Origin: Planctomycetaceae bacterium UBA2671
Lineage (GTDB): Bacteria > Planctomycetota > Planctomycetia > Planctomycetales > Planctomycetaceae
Direction: 5' to 3'
Assembly (NCBI GenBank): GCA_002359185.1
Contig: DEML01000068.1
Location: 1-64,000 of the forward strand
Length of the DNA: 64,000 nucleotides
A program made the position numbers and the translations under genes. Under the pieces are notes generated by a model, which was not told the DNA's origin, searched no databases, and was given only the letters and a program-made list of their open reading frames with translations. Positions 52,512 to 60,791 of this stretch are shown in pieces (position 1 is the stretch's first letter; each line of letters opens with the position of its first letter).

Positions 52512-54467
52512 TTACTCTTCCGTTTCCCGCAACTTGGCCAGCACGGTGAAGTCCTCCAGAGTCGTCGTATCGCCAGCCGACTCCCGGCCTGCGGCAATGT
52601 CTCGAAGCAGGCGTCGCATGATTTTTCCGGAACGGGTTTTCGGCAACGCGGCTGCGAAGCGGATTTGATCGGGTGTGGCGATGGCCCCAATCTGTTTGCG
52701 GACGTGCTGCGTCAGTTCTTTTTTCAGTTCTTCGGAGCCCCCATCTTTGGCTGTGACAAAACAGCAGATGCCTTCTCCCTTGAGTTCATGCGGGAAACCA
52801 ACAACAGCCGCTTCGGTCACCTGTTCGTGAGACACCAGAGCTGATTCCACTTCCATGGTACTGAGTCGATGCCCTGAAACATTCAGCACATCATCGACAC
52901 GCCCCATCACCCAGTAATAGCCATCTTCATCCTTTCGGGCTCCGTCACCAGCGAAGTAGCAGCCGTCAATTTTAGAGAAGTAGGTGTCGACGAAGCGTTC
53001 GTGATCGCCATAGAGGGTTCGTAACATGTGCGGCCAGGGTTGAGTCATGACCAGCAACCCACCCTGATTATCGCCAACTTCCTGTCCAGACTCATCGACA
53101 ATTGCGGGCACGACACCCGGCAGAGGCTTTGTACAACTTCCCGGTTTTGTCGGAGTGATGCCCGGCAGCGGGCTGATCATGATGCCTCCCGTTTCGGTTT
53201 GCCACCAGGTATCGACGATGGGACAACGTTCGCCCCCGATGACCGTATGATACCACATCCAGGCTTTCGGATTGATCGGCTCGCCAACGGTTCCGAGCAA
53301 TCGCAGGCTGGAGAGATCGGCTTTCTGTGGGAATTCATCGCCCCATTTCATGAAGGCACGAATGGCAGTGGGAGCCGTATAGAAGAGGGTGACGCGATAT
53401 TTTTCAACCAGTTCCCAGAAACGACCTTCATCCGGCCAGTTGGGAGCCCCTTCGTACATCATCGTCGTCGCCCCGTTTGCGAGCGGACCATAAACGATGT
53501 AACTGTGACCGGTAATCCAGCCGATATCGGCAGTGCACCAGTAAGTATCTTCAGGTGATAAATCGAAAACCCATTTGGTTGTCATCTGAGCACCGAGCAT
53601 ATACCCGGCGGTGGTGTGCATCACGCCTTTCGGCTTACCGGTACTGCCGGAGGTATACAGAATGAAGAGTGGATGTTCGCTGTCGAGTGATGCAGCAGGG
53701 CAATCGGCTGATTCATTTTCCATCAGTTCGTGCCACCAGTAATCGCGGTCTGGTACCATGGTCACATCGCATCCGGTGCGTTGATAGACAATCACTTTTT
53801 CAACGGTCGGCGAGCGTTCCAGACTTTCATCGACAGCGATTTTCAACGGCACTTCTTTGCCACGACGCCAGCCAGCATCGGCAGTGATGACCAGCTTGGC
53901 TTCGGCATCATTATTCCGATCCGCGACGGCATCAGCACTGAAACCACCGAAAATGATCGAGTGAGTCGCACCAATCCTGGCACAGGCGAGCATTGCGATG
54001 GCCAGTTCAGGAACCATCGGCATATAAATTGTGATCCGGTCGCCAGCTACAATGCCCATCCGTTTCAGGACATTGGCAAACCGACAGACTTCCCGGTGCA
54101 AATCCTGATAACGGAGTACGCGGGTATCGCCCGGCTCCCCTTCCCAGATGATGGCCGCTTTATTGCCATGCCCGGCTTCAATGTGCCGATCCAGACATTG
54201 ATAGCTCGCATTAATTTTGCCCCCTTCAAACCACTTCGTTTCTGGCATTTCACCAGACATGGTCGAAGTGAACGGTTCAAACCAGCTCAGATTTTCCTGA
54301 GCCAGTTCGCCCCAGAATTCAGCAGGATTCTCTTTGGCGTGCTGCCAGGCCTGCTCGTATTCCTCTTCCGTCTTAAAGCTGACACGAGGCGTGAACTCGG
54401 CAGGTGGTTGAAAAACGCGAGTTTCATGCAGAACATTTTCGATATTGCCAGATTCAAAGGCGGACAT
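52512..54467 (-). CDS. acs: Acetyl-CoA synthetase (AMP-forming)
   Basis: 651 residues, the usual length. Contains the AMP-binding motif YTSGSTGKPKGVMHTTAGYML, TADIGWITGHSYIVYGPL, VDTWWQTETGGIMISPLPG, YFAGDGARKDEDGYYWVMGRVDDVLNVSGHRLSTMEVES and the C-terminal PKTRSGKIMRRLLR. The Lys of this last motif is the acetylation-controlled residue in bacterial Acs. Makes acetyl-CoA from acetate, ATP and CoA. CGGAG six bases before the ATG. No pat/cobB gene nearby. Confidence 0.98.
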   Translation of the reverse strand: MSAFESGNIENVLHETRVFQPPAEFTPRVSFKTEEEYEQAWQHAKENPAEFWGELAQENLSWFEPFTSTMSGEMPETKWFEGGKINASYQCLDRHIEAGHGNKAAIIWEGEPGDTRVLRYQDLHREVCRFANVLKRMGIVAGDRITIYMPMVPELAIAMLACARIGATHSIIFGGFSADAVADRNNDAEAKLVITADAGWRRGKEVPLKIAVDESLERSPTVEKVIVYQRTGCDVTMVPDRDYWWHELMENESADCPAASLDSEHPLFILYTSGSTGKPKGVMHTTAGYMLGAQMTTKWVFDLSPEDTYWCTADIGWITGHSYIVYGPLANGATTMMYEGAPNWPDEGRFWELVEKYRVTLFYTAPTAIRAFMKWGDEFPQKADLSSLRLLGTVGEPINPKAWMWYHTVIGGERCPIVDTWWQTETGGIMISPLPGITPTKPGSCTKPLPGVVPAIVDESGQEVGDNQGGLLVMTQPWPHMLRTLYGDHERFVDTYFSKIDGCYFAGDGARKDEDGYYWVMGRVDDVLNVSGHRLSTMEVESALVSHEQVTEAAVVGFPHELKGEGICCFVTAKDGGSEELKKELTQHVRKQIGAIATPDQIRFAAALPKTRSGKIMRRLLRDIAAGRESAGDTTTLEDFTVLAKLRETEE

Positions 54468-54527
54468 GCGCAGCTCCGTATATTTGACTGAATGTCAATC
54501 TTTAGTGATTATTAAAAGCCGTAAGTG

Positions 54528-54593
54528 GTAGGTCAGGCTGTGCCTGACATGATGAACTATTGACGTTGTAGTTCGTCAGGCACAGCCTGACCT
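54528..54593. repeat. Inverted repeat, TAGGTCAGGC family, second copy
   Basis: Arms 54528-54548 (GTAGGTCAGGCTGTGCC...) and 54575-54593 (reverse complement, shortened by a mismatch at the end), around a 26-base loop. Same family as 3218-3284 and 56162-56182. Confidence 0.9.
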
Positions 54594-54766
54594 TCGGATT
54601 AATTCCGAATTGAAATCGATAGAATTTGATCTATCGAACGATAGTAAAGCCCCCGATAGCAAACGTCAACGAAATCCGTATCGCTGAGGGAAAGCAAGTG
54701 ATTCCACAAATCAGGAATCACACTAACCAGCAAAGTCAGCCTCAATTGCCTGGATTCAATACAACC

Positions 54767-54878
54767 GTGGGTGGCTGGTCGAACGCGAAAACATGGGTGG
54801 CGGGGGCGCTCCGCTTCAGCGGAAGCCCCCGAGAGTTCAAAGTTCGGGTGCTTCTCTTCGAGAGCGCCCCAGCCACCC
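54767..54878. repeat. Palindromic element, GGGTGGCTGG family
   Basis: Outer arms GTGGGTGGCTGG (54767-54778) and CCAGCCACCC (54869-54878) enclose an inner hairpin, GGGGGCGCTCCGCTTC and its near-complement AGCGGAAGCCCCC (54802-54830), and another GAGAG-rich stem. Lies upstream of acs, close to the end of the FG-GAP gene. Confidence 0.75.
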
Positions 54879-54897
54879 TGACTAATCATCCGCAGTA

Positions 54898-56145
54898 CTA
54901 CTCTTGTTTCTCGCCCCGATTGAAAATCAAATGCGTACCTGATTTTCCCGCGACGGCAATATCGAGCTTGCCATCGCCGTCGAGATCTGCAGTCCGAATC
55001 TGCAGGCCGATTCCGACGTTGCCGCTGGTGTCGATATCATGTCGGGTGAATTTCAACGCGACAGGATCCCATTCGTAATAAAAAATCCCGGCTGGTTCCC
55101 GACCGCCTGGATCGTTGCCGTTATGAGCACGGACACGTTTCCCCGTGATCAATTCATCCTGACCATCGCCATCAATGTCGGCAAAATGCAGGGCGTGTGC
55201 CTGTGAGAAGCTTTTGTCGATTTCATGCTCTTTCCACTGCAGGCTGCCGTTTTCATCGATGCCGGTCACTTCCCACCAGTAGATGCCGTAGTCGTGTCCT
55301 TTGGCCCAGATGATATCGTTTCGACCATCGCCATTGAGATCCCTGACCAGGCAGGGGACAGCTGCGTGCCAGTCGAGCCAGTCGGCATGATATTTCCACT
55401 GCTGTGAGTCGGCATTCTCAGCAGGTTGTTCATACCAACCCTGGCCGACGAGAATATCGGTTCGACCATCGTTATTGATGTCGCCAATTGCCATGCCATG
55501 CCCGTTGGCCCGTTCTCCGATTAACCATTTGTCCAAAGCGGGAACTTGTGTCGTCAGAGTCCCGGAAGCACCAGCGCCCGACTTGCCTTTTCCCTCTACT
55601 TTCTGCTCGACTTCTTTCGTAGTCAATTTCCAGAGGCAGGTTGGATTCGTTTTATTCCAACTGTTGACCAGAAATTCGGGAACGTCATCACCATCGATAT
55701 CCAGAAACAGATTTCCCTCATTCTGACTGAGTTGACTGTCGACAAGCACATGTTTTTTCCACATCTGCCCCAGACGCAGTCCTTCTTCTTTTGGGTTCTC
55801 GTACCAGCAGATTTCCGTCTGCAGGAAGCCGCCGGAGATCAAATCGACCCAGCCATCCTTGTTCACATCGTAAGCAAAATCACCATTGCTGACGACATAT
55901 CCATTCCAGTCCTCAATCATTCGCAACGGATGCGGCACATATTCCGGAGCCCGAAACCAGTTGCGGCCGGAAATGATATCGAGCTGACCGTCGTTATCGA
56001 CATCGGCCACATCGATTCCCTCATTGGCATCGACCGTCAAACGTTTGACTTCGAATTTGAGTGGTTTGTCAGCGAATGCCTGAGTGGAAGCTGCCAAGAG
56101 CATTCCAGACACCAGACAGATCACGGAGAATTTCAAGCATTTCAT
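54898..56145 (-). CDS. FG-GAP/VCBS-repeat secreted protein
   Basis: 415 residues. Signal peptide 1-26 (MKCLKFSVICLVSGMLLAAS). At least five FG-GAP-like calcium-binding blades: DVADVDNDGQLDIISGRNWF, IGDINNDGRTDILVGQGWY, VRDLNGDGRNDIIWAKG, FADIDGDGQDELITGKRV and TADLDGDGKLDIAVAGKSG. A beta-propeller like integrin alpha N-termini, probably at the cell surface. Planctomycetes encode many; function unknown. ATG preceded by GAGGACA. Confidence 0.9.
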   Translation of the reverse strand: MKCLKFSVICLVSGMLLAASTQAFADKPLKFEVKRLTVDANEGIDVADVDNDGQLDIISGRNWFRAPEYVPHPLRMIEDWNGYVVSNGDFAYDVNKDGWVDLISGGFLQTEICWYENPKEEGLRLGQMWKKHVLVDSQLSQNEGNLFLDIDGDDVPEFLVNSWNKTNPTCLWKLTTKEVEQKVEGKGKSGAGASGTLTTQVPALDKWLIGERANGHGMAIGDINNDGRTDILVGQGWYEQPAENADSQQWKYHADWLDWHAAVPCLVRDLNGDGRNDIIWAKGHDYGIYWWEVTGIDENGSLQWKEHEIDKSFSQAHALHFADIDGDGQDELITGKRVRAHNGNDPGGREPAGIFYYEWDPVALKFTRHDIDTSGNVGIGLQIRTADLDGDGKLDIAVAGKSGTHLIFNRGEKQE

Positions 56146-56161
56146 CGTCTTGTCCTCAGCT

Positions 56162-56182
56162 GTAGGTCAGGCACTGCCTGAC
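56162..56182. repeat. Single arm of the TAGGTCAGGC repeat
   Basis: GTAGGTCAGGCACTGCC..., one arm only, in the upstream region of the FG-GAP gene. The second arm is missing in this gap. Confidence 0.75.
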
Positions 56183-56420
56183 GAAATGGGCGTTCATTAA
56201 TAAAATCGAAGTGTTCATAATTGGCAAGTACATCTTATTCACATCAATAAACTATGTTACGTCGATGGCCTTTCCTGTGCCAGTCTGACCCAGAGAATTA
56301 CTTCTGCAGAAGAATTCCCCTTGCCGATTTGCCCCTGTTTCGATTATGACTAGCAGGCTGGAGGGGGAACTCCGCGAATAATATCGATCAAATTCAGCGA
56401 TCAGATCTCAGGGAGGGGAT

Positions 56421-57800
56421 ATGTGGTGCGATAACTGCCACGCCGAGGTGAATACCAGTCAAAGTCCAGTTTCCGGCCTGGAACAGTGCACCGAATGCGG
56501 CAACGAACTGGAAGCGGCGACAACTTTGGGCAATCAATCGATTGCACAAACTGCACACGCACTCCTCAAGCGCTGGGAAGAAACCCGGTATGAACAGGAA
56601 CCGACTGCTTCCAAAGAGGATGATCAGACCAGCCAGCCGGCTCCCCAGCAACCTGTTGTTCGTCGTGTAGAGCAGCCTCATGCTCCCGCAAAACCTGTTG
56701 TAGCAGCTTCTCGATCAGCGGAAGCCTATCAGAATGACGAACAGGACATCGAAGAGGAGCAACTTCAATCGCCTCCGCCGATGATCTCATCTCCAGCTAA
56801 ACCACCTGCTCAACCGGTTGTGCAAAAGCAAACGCCACAACAGGATTCGCTGCCACTGGAACGACAACGCCTGGCAAATCCCATCTCGTTCCCCAAGCGA
56901 GCAGCCAATATCGATATGAAGCCACTGCCAAAAACACTAACACTGCCAAAAACACTAACACCGCCAAAAACACAGACACAGACAAAAGCACAGTCCCCCA
57001 AAACGGTGACCAATTCCGCTGAAAAGCCGCAGGCAGAACGACGATCGTTCGGGAAAACAGAACCGAAAGAGAAATCGGAGACGCCAATTCCAGCCGGGAA
57101 ATCGGCCAGTAACGATGCCGCTGGTCTGATGGCGAAAACTCGCCAGCCTGAAGTGTCGCCGCGTAATCCGAGTGCCACCGCTCCAAGTTTCACCGCTCAG
57201 AAACAGCCGACTCTCGAACAAACCCTTTCCCGTCCTCAATCGGAACCGAGCATGACTCAAGAACCATCCGTCACCTCTGTCGACAACTCTGCTCCCAGAG
57301 AACAGTCTCTGCGCGAACAGTCTCCTCAATCCGATGTACGAGATGGTCAAGTCCGTTTCACACCACGAAAATCGGAAACATTTGCCGACTTCGAACCGGA
57401 AGCCGAATTCACTCCTGCAAAGCGGAAACGAAACTGGTCGGCGATTATCGGCCAAACACTTGTTTTCTTGAGTTCTCTCGGTATGACAGGCGGCATCGGC
57501 ATCATCATCGCTGCTCGCTTTGGAGCAGGCATCGATATCCCAGAATCGACCGGCTGGCTCGCCTTTGCCGGCAGCCATCTCATCTTTGTCCTCGGAATCT
57601 ACACGAACCTGAGCAGTAGAATGGAGCAGGTGCTCAATGAAATGCACAATCGCTCCGACGAACTGACCCGAATTCTTTCCTATCAGCAGACGGTTTCACA
57701 AAACCGTTCTATGCCGAGAGAGACCAGTCCGCAAAATCAAAAAACGGAATTCGCACGAGGCTCACTCGCTGAAGAACTGGCGAGCACTTTGCCACGGTAG
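56421..57800 (+). CDS. Zinc-ribbon membrane protein with long disordered linker
   Basis: 459 residues. A zinc ribbon at the N-terminus (CDNCHAEV...LEQCTECGNELE, two CxxC pairs at about 3-6 and 23-26). A long low-complexity linker follows (about 60-330; Pro, Gln, Ser, Lys-rich, with a run of KTLTLPKTLTPPKT-type repeats at about 173-190). Two TM segments lie at about 339-365 and 375-395, then a short coiled coil (MEQVLNEMHNRSDELTRIL). No family recognised. ATG at 56421 with GGGAGGGG close upstream. Product unknown; the layout suggests a membrane-tethered scaffold or regulator. Confidence 0.7.
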   Translation: MWCDNCHAEVNTSQSPVSGLEQCTECGNELEAATTLGNQSIAQTAHALLKRWEETRYEQEPTASKEDDQTSQPAPQQPVVRRVEQPHAPAKPVVAASRSAEAYQNDEQDIEEEQLQSPPPMISSPAKPPAQPVVQKQTPQQDSLPLERQRLANPISFPKRAANIDMKPLPKTLTLPKTLTPPKTQTQTKAQSPKTVTNSAEKPQAERRSFGKTEPKEKSETPIPAGKSASNDAAGLMAKTRQPEVSPRNPSATAPSFTAQKQPTLEQTLSRPQSEPSMTQEPSVTSVDNSAPREQSLREQSPQSDVRDGQVRFTPRKSETFADFEPEAEFTPAKRKRNWSAIIGQTLVFLSSLGMTGGIGIIIAARFGAGIDIPESTGWLAFAGSHLIFVLGIYTNLSSRMEQVLNEMHNRSDELTRILSYQQTVSQNRSMPRETSPQNQKTEFARGSLAEELASTLPR

Positions 57801-57814
57801 TCAGCATTATTTAT

Positions 57815-57886
57815 ACAAGCACGAAGCACAAGCGAGTGAGGTGACTTGCAATAATAGAGTCTCATTCACTTGCGATTCGTGCTTGT
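57815..57886. repeat. Inverted repeat, ACAAGCACGAAGC family, likely terminator
   Basis: ACAAGCACGAAGCACAAGCG...(57815-57839) and TCACTTGCGATTCGTGCTTG (57866-57885) pair imperfectly, and the right arm is followed by TTTTT. It sits 15 bases after the zinc-ribbon gene and could terminate it. Confidence 0.75.
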
Positions 57887-58058
57887 TTTTATGATCTGTT
57901 TTGTTCAACCCCTTTATTTCTGAATCTCAAGATTTCCCCCAGATCGCATAAAATCTCTTAAATCCCTCGGATTTCCTTGATCGAATTGGTTAGAATATAC
58001 GTCTACTCTATACAGAAGAGAGATAAACCTTTCGCCGAATTGATCGAGGAGCAGGTTC

Positions 58059-59450
58059 ATGCCGAATTCGCAGCAATGGATTCAACGTCACTGGCGTCGT
58101 TTACAGTGGGGACAGTTTCTGGGAATTTGTGCGGATCGGCTGGCGATGGCTTTTATTGTCATCGGCTGTCTGATTCTACTGACTAAACTCTTCATCCCGG
58201 CTCTCTGGCCCTACGCTCCGGCTCTATTCGCACTTCTGCTGATTGTGCCGATCTGGTCGTGGATGACAATCCAGAAACGCAAATTTTCGATGACAGAAGC
58301 AACCGCTCTGCTGGACAGTAAACTCCAGGCGGGCGGCTTGTTGATGACTCTTTCGGAAGCTCCTGATGAACAGTGGTCAGCCCGACTGCCTCAAATCGAA
58401 GATCTCTGGCGAGATTCACTGCCGCGAATCCGTCCGAAACGTTTCTTCTCGCTGATCGCAGTTCCCTGTCTATTCGCGATCATCACCTGCTTTGTGCCGA
58501 TTCGAGAATTCTCGACCGTGATGGCGACTCCTCGCAAAGTCGCGCAACAAACTAATGAAGAATTAGAGGAGATACTCAAAACTCTCGAAGAGGAAGAGGT
58601 TCTCGAAGAAGAGGAAAAAGAGGAGTTGAAACAGGAACTCGAAAAGTTTATCGAAGAGACAAAAAATCAACCTTTGACACACGAACAATGGGAAACTGCC
58701 GATTCACTCCGTCAGCAGATGCAGTTGAGCTGGGAGAAGAATGAACGCGGTCTCGAATCGGCTTCTGCTGCTGTCGAGGAATTATTGTCTTCGCTGGCCA
58801 ATCAGGGCGAGCTTTCCGCCGAACAACTGGAACAACTTGAGTCTGCTCTGGGAAAGAATCTGCAGTCACTCGCCTCTAAAGCCTGCAATGGAGAATGCCC
58901 CGGCATGTCCGAGTCGTTGAAGAAAGCTCTGGAGAATGCGGCTAAGTCTGGGAAACTGGGGTTGCCTAATGATGCCGAAGCTCGTGAAAAAATGCTCAGT
59001 GAATTGAAAGACGCACTCAAGAGCGAGTGTGAAAAACTTGCCAAGAAACGGGGAGAATGTCAGGGGCTTTGCCAGGGAAATGGATTCTGCGACAAACCGG
59101 GAGAATGCAATGGCAATAAACCGGGACGCGGTGGAATTTCTCGCGGTCGCGGCGATGCTGAGATGATGTGGGGCAAGGAATCGGATCTGGAAAACACAAA
59201 GTTCAAGGAAGTCGTCCTGCCTCCCGGCACACTCGATCAACCAAACGATGAAGTTCTCGGACTCACATTCAAAGAACCCGAGGTTGATCCTTCAAACACT
59301 GCTCCTCGACAGGCCTTACGGGAAAACGATCCCTCAGCAGGACGAGCCACTTGGGATCGAAAATTGAATCCCAAACATCGCGATGTTGTCCAGAAGTTTT
59401 TCAAAACCGACAAACCAACGAAAGCGATTCCTGAAGACAGTGCTCTGTAA
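58059..59450 (+). CDS. Cys-rich, acidic membrane protein upstream of MoxR
   Basis: 463 residues. Hydrophobic segments at about 22-45, 48-68 and 128-148 are followed by an acidic coiled coil (NEELEEILKTLEEEEVLEEEE, about 165-205). Further helices, then a Cys/Gly-rich stretch around 320-350 (GECQGLCQGNGFCDKPGECNG, four Cys) and a Pro-rich tail. No domain recognised. Planctomycete MoxR/VWA-type clusters often carry such membrane proteins. ATG at 58059 with GAGGAG seven bases upstream. Function unknown. Confidence 0.7.
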   Translation: MPNSQQWIQRHWRRLQWGQFLGICADRLAMAFIVIGCLILLTKLFIPALWPYAPALFALLLIVPIWSWMTIQKRKFSMTEATALLDSKLQAGGLLMTLSEAPDEQWSARLPQIEDLWRDSLPRIRPKRFFSLIAVPCLFAIITCFVPIREFSTVMATPRKVAQQTNEELEEILKTLEEEEVLEEEEKEELKQELEKFIEETKNQPLTHEQWETADSLRQQMQLSWEKNERGLESASAAVEELLSSLANQGELSAEQLEQLESALGKNLQSLASKACNGECPGMSESLKKALENAAKSGKLGLPNDAEAREKMLSELKDALKSECEKLAKKRGECQGLCQGNGFCDKPGECNGNKPGRGGISRGRGDAEMMWGKESDLENTKFKEVVLPPGTLDQPNDEVLGLTFKEPEVDPSNTAPRQALRENDPSAGRATWDRKLNPKHRDVVQKFFKTDKPTKAIPEDSAL

Positions 59451-59472
59451 TGTTGATGAATCAAACACGCAG

Positions 59473-59495
59473 GTAGGACAGGCTTCCAGCCTGTC
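59473..59495. repeat. Single arm of the TAGGACAGGC repeat
   Basis: GTAGGACAGGCTTCCAGCC..., identical to the left arm at 30662-30685 over its length. Confidence 0.8.
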
Positions 59496-59525
59496 TAAAA
59501 CAGCTTGGCAAACAACAAATATCGA

Positions 59526-59651
59526 GGATAGCCCCGAAAGATTCTTTCGGGGCGGCGCAGCCTCAAGAGTTTATAAAAAATATCGAACAATCAATTTACG
59601 GGCTTCTAGTGGACTACGTCCACCCAGATAGCAAAGCGATCTGGGCTACCC
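59526..59651. repeat. Multi-hairpin dispersed element, copy 2
   Basis: About 126 bases, the reverse complement of the element at 52366-52489 in both end regions. It carries the same stems (CCCCGAAAGA/TCTTTCGGGG, GTGGAC/GTCCAC and CCCAGATAGC/GCGATCTGGG) with different middle sequence. It lies directly before the MoxR gene. Confidence 0.85.
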
Positions 59652-59687
59652 GACTCAATGAAAATCGACCTCCTGGAGATAACGCGG

Positions 59688-60728
59688 ATGACGGATACGC
59701 AAATGGGCGAACTTCTTTCGCCAGAGGAAGTGACACAGGCTCGCGAAGTAATTGATAAACTTCTCAGCCAACTCGGCAGGGCGATTCTCGGCCAGGAAGT
59801 TCTGCTCAAGCTGACAACTACCTGCATCCTGGCTCGCGGTCATTTGCTGCTCGAAGGTTTGCCGGGACTGGGAAAAACGGAACTCGTCAAATCCTTATCC
59901 GCATTGATGTCCCTCTCCTTCCGCCGAGTCCAGTTCACACCCGATTTGCTTCCCGGCGACATTGTTGGCTCTCCCATTCTGGAAGAGCAGGAAGGGGGCG
60001 GCGGACGCAGGCTCGTCTTTCATAAAGGACCAATTTTCGCCAACCTGCTATTGGCCGATGAAATCAACCGAGCGACACCGAAAACGCAATCGGCGTTATT
60101 GGAAGCGATGCAGGAGCGTCGCGTTACCGTAATGGGCGAAACACATCAGTTGCCGTTGCCGTTTTTTGTGCTGGCCACGCAAAACCCGATCGAACTCGAA
60201 GGAACGTATCCGCTGCCGGAAGCTCAGCTCGACCGTTTTGCATTTAAAATCAATGTTGAAGGAATCGGCACCGAGACGCTTCAACAGATCATCACCAAAC
60301 GTAGACACGGCGAACCGCCTGTGCTGGAACCTGTTGTGAATCATGATCAACTTCAGACATTATTCGAGAAAGTCGATCGTGTTCACCTGCCGGAAGCGGT
60401 CGCTAACTATATTGCCCGGCTCGTCTCGGCTACTCATCAGCGATTTGAAGACTCACCCGAGTTCGTAAAACAGTTTGTTCGTTTCGGGGCTTCCCCCCGA
60501 GCGGCGATTGCCCTGGCGAATACATCCCGCGCAGCTGCGCTGATTGCCGGGAAACCGAATGTCGGGTTCGATGAAGTTAAGTTCGTCGCTCCAAGTGTTT
60601 TATCACATCGTATTATTTTGGATTACTCGGCTCGAATGGATGGCTGGGATAATCAGTCACTGGTACGGGAACTGGTCGCGACACTTTCGGAAGTCGGACG
60701 AGAGATACCAGCTGATATTCGCGTTTAA
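59688..60728 (+). CDS. MoxR-family AAA ATPase
   Basis: 346 residues from the ATG at 59688 (GGAG nine bases upstream), or 356 from 59658, which has no visible site. Walker A is EGLPGLGKTELV; Walker B LLLADEINRATPKTQSALLEAMQE; then QNPIELEGTYPLPEAQLDRF, VRFGASPRAAIALANTSRA. MoxR proteins act as chaperones that activate or assemble metal or VWA-domain partner proteins. Cotranscription with the flanking membrane protein genes is likely. Confidence 0.93.
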   Translation: MTDTQMGELLSPEEVTQAREVIDKLLSQLGRAILGQEVLLKLTTTCILARGHLLLEGLPGLGKTELVKSLSALMSLSFRRVQFTPDLLPGDIVGSPILEEQEGGGGRRLVFHKGPIFANLLLADEINRATPKTQSALLEAMQERRVTVMGETHQLPLPFFVLATQNPIELEGTYPLPEAQLDRFAFKINVEGIGTETLQQIITKRRHGEPPVLEPVVNHDQLQTLFEKVDRVHLPEAVANYIARLVSATHQRFEDSPEFVKQFVRFGASPRAAIALANTSRAAALIAGKPNVGFDEVKFVAPSVLSHRIILDYSARMDGWDNQSLVRELVATLSEVGREIPADIRV

Positions 60729-60791
60729 TGTGTGTCCGCCGCTGATTACTTTTCAGACAATCTCTTCTTCTCAACTCAGTGGATTTCTTCC

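Noticed and set aside
54599..54889. 96-codon minus-strand frame over a repeat
   Set aside because: Its sequence is made largely by the palindromic repeat at 54767-54878.
56955..57647. 230-codon minus-strand frame
   Set aside because: Antisense to the low-complexity linker of the zinc-ribbon gene; Arg/Phe/Cys-rich nonsense composition.
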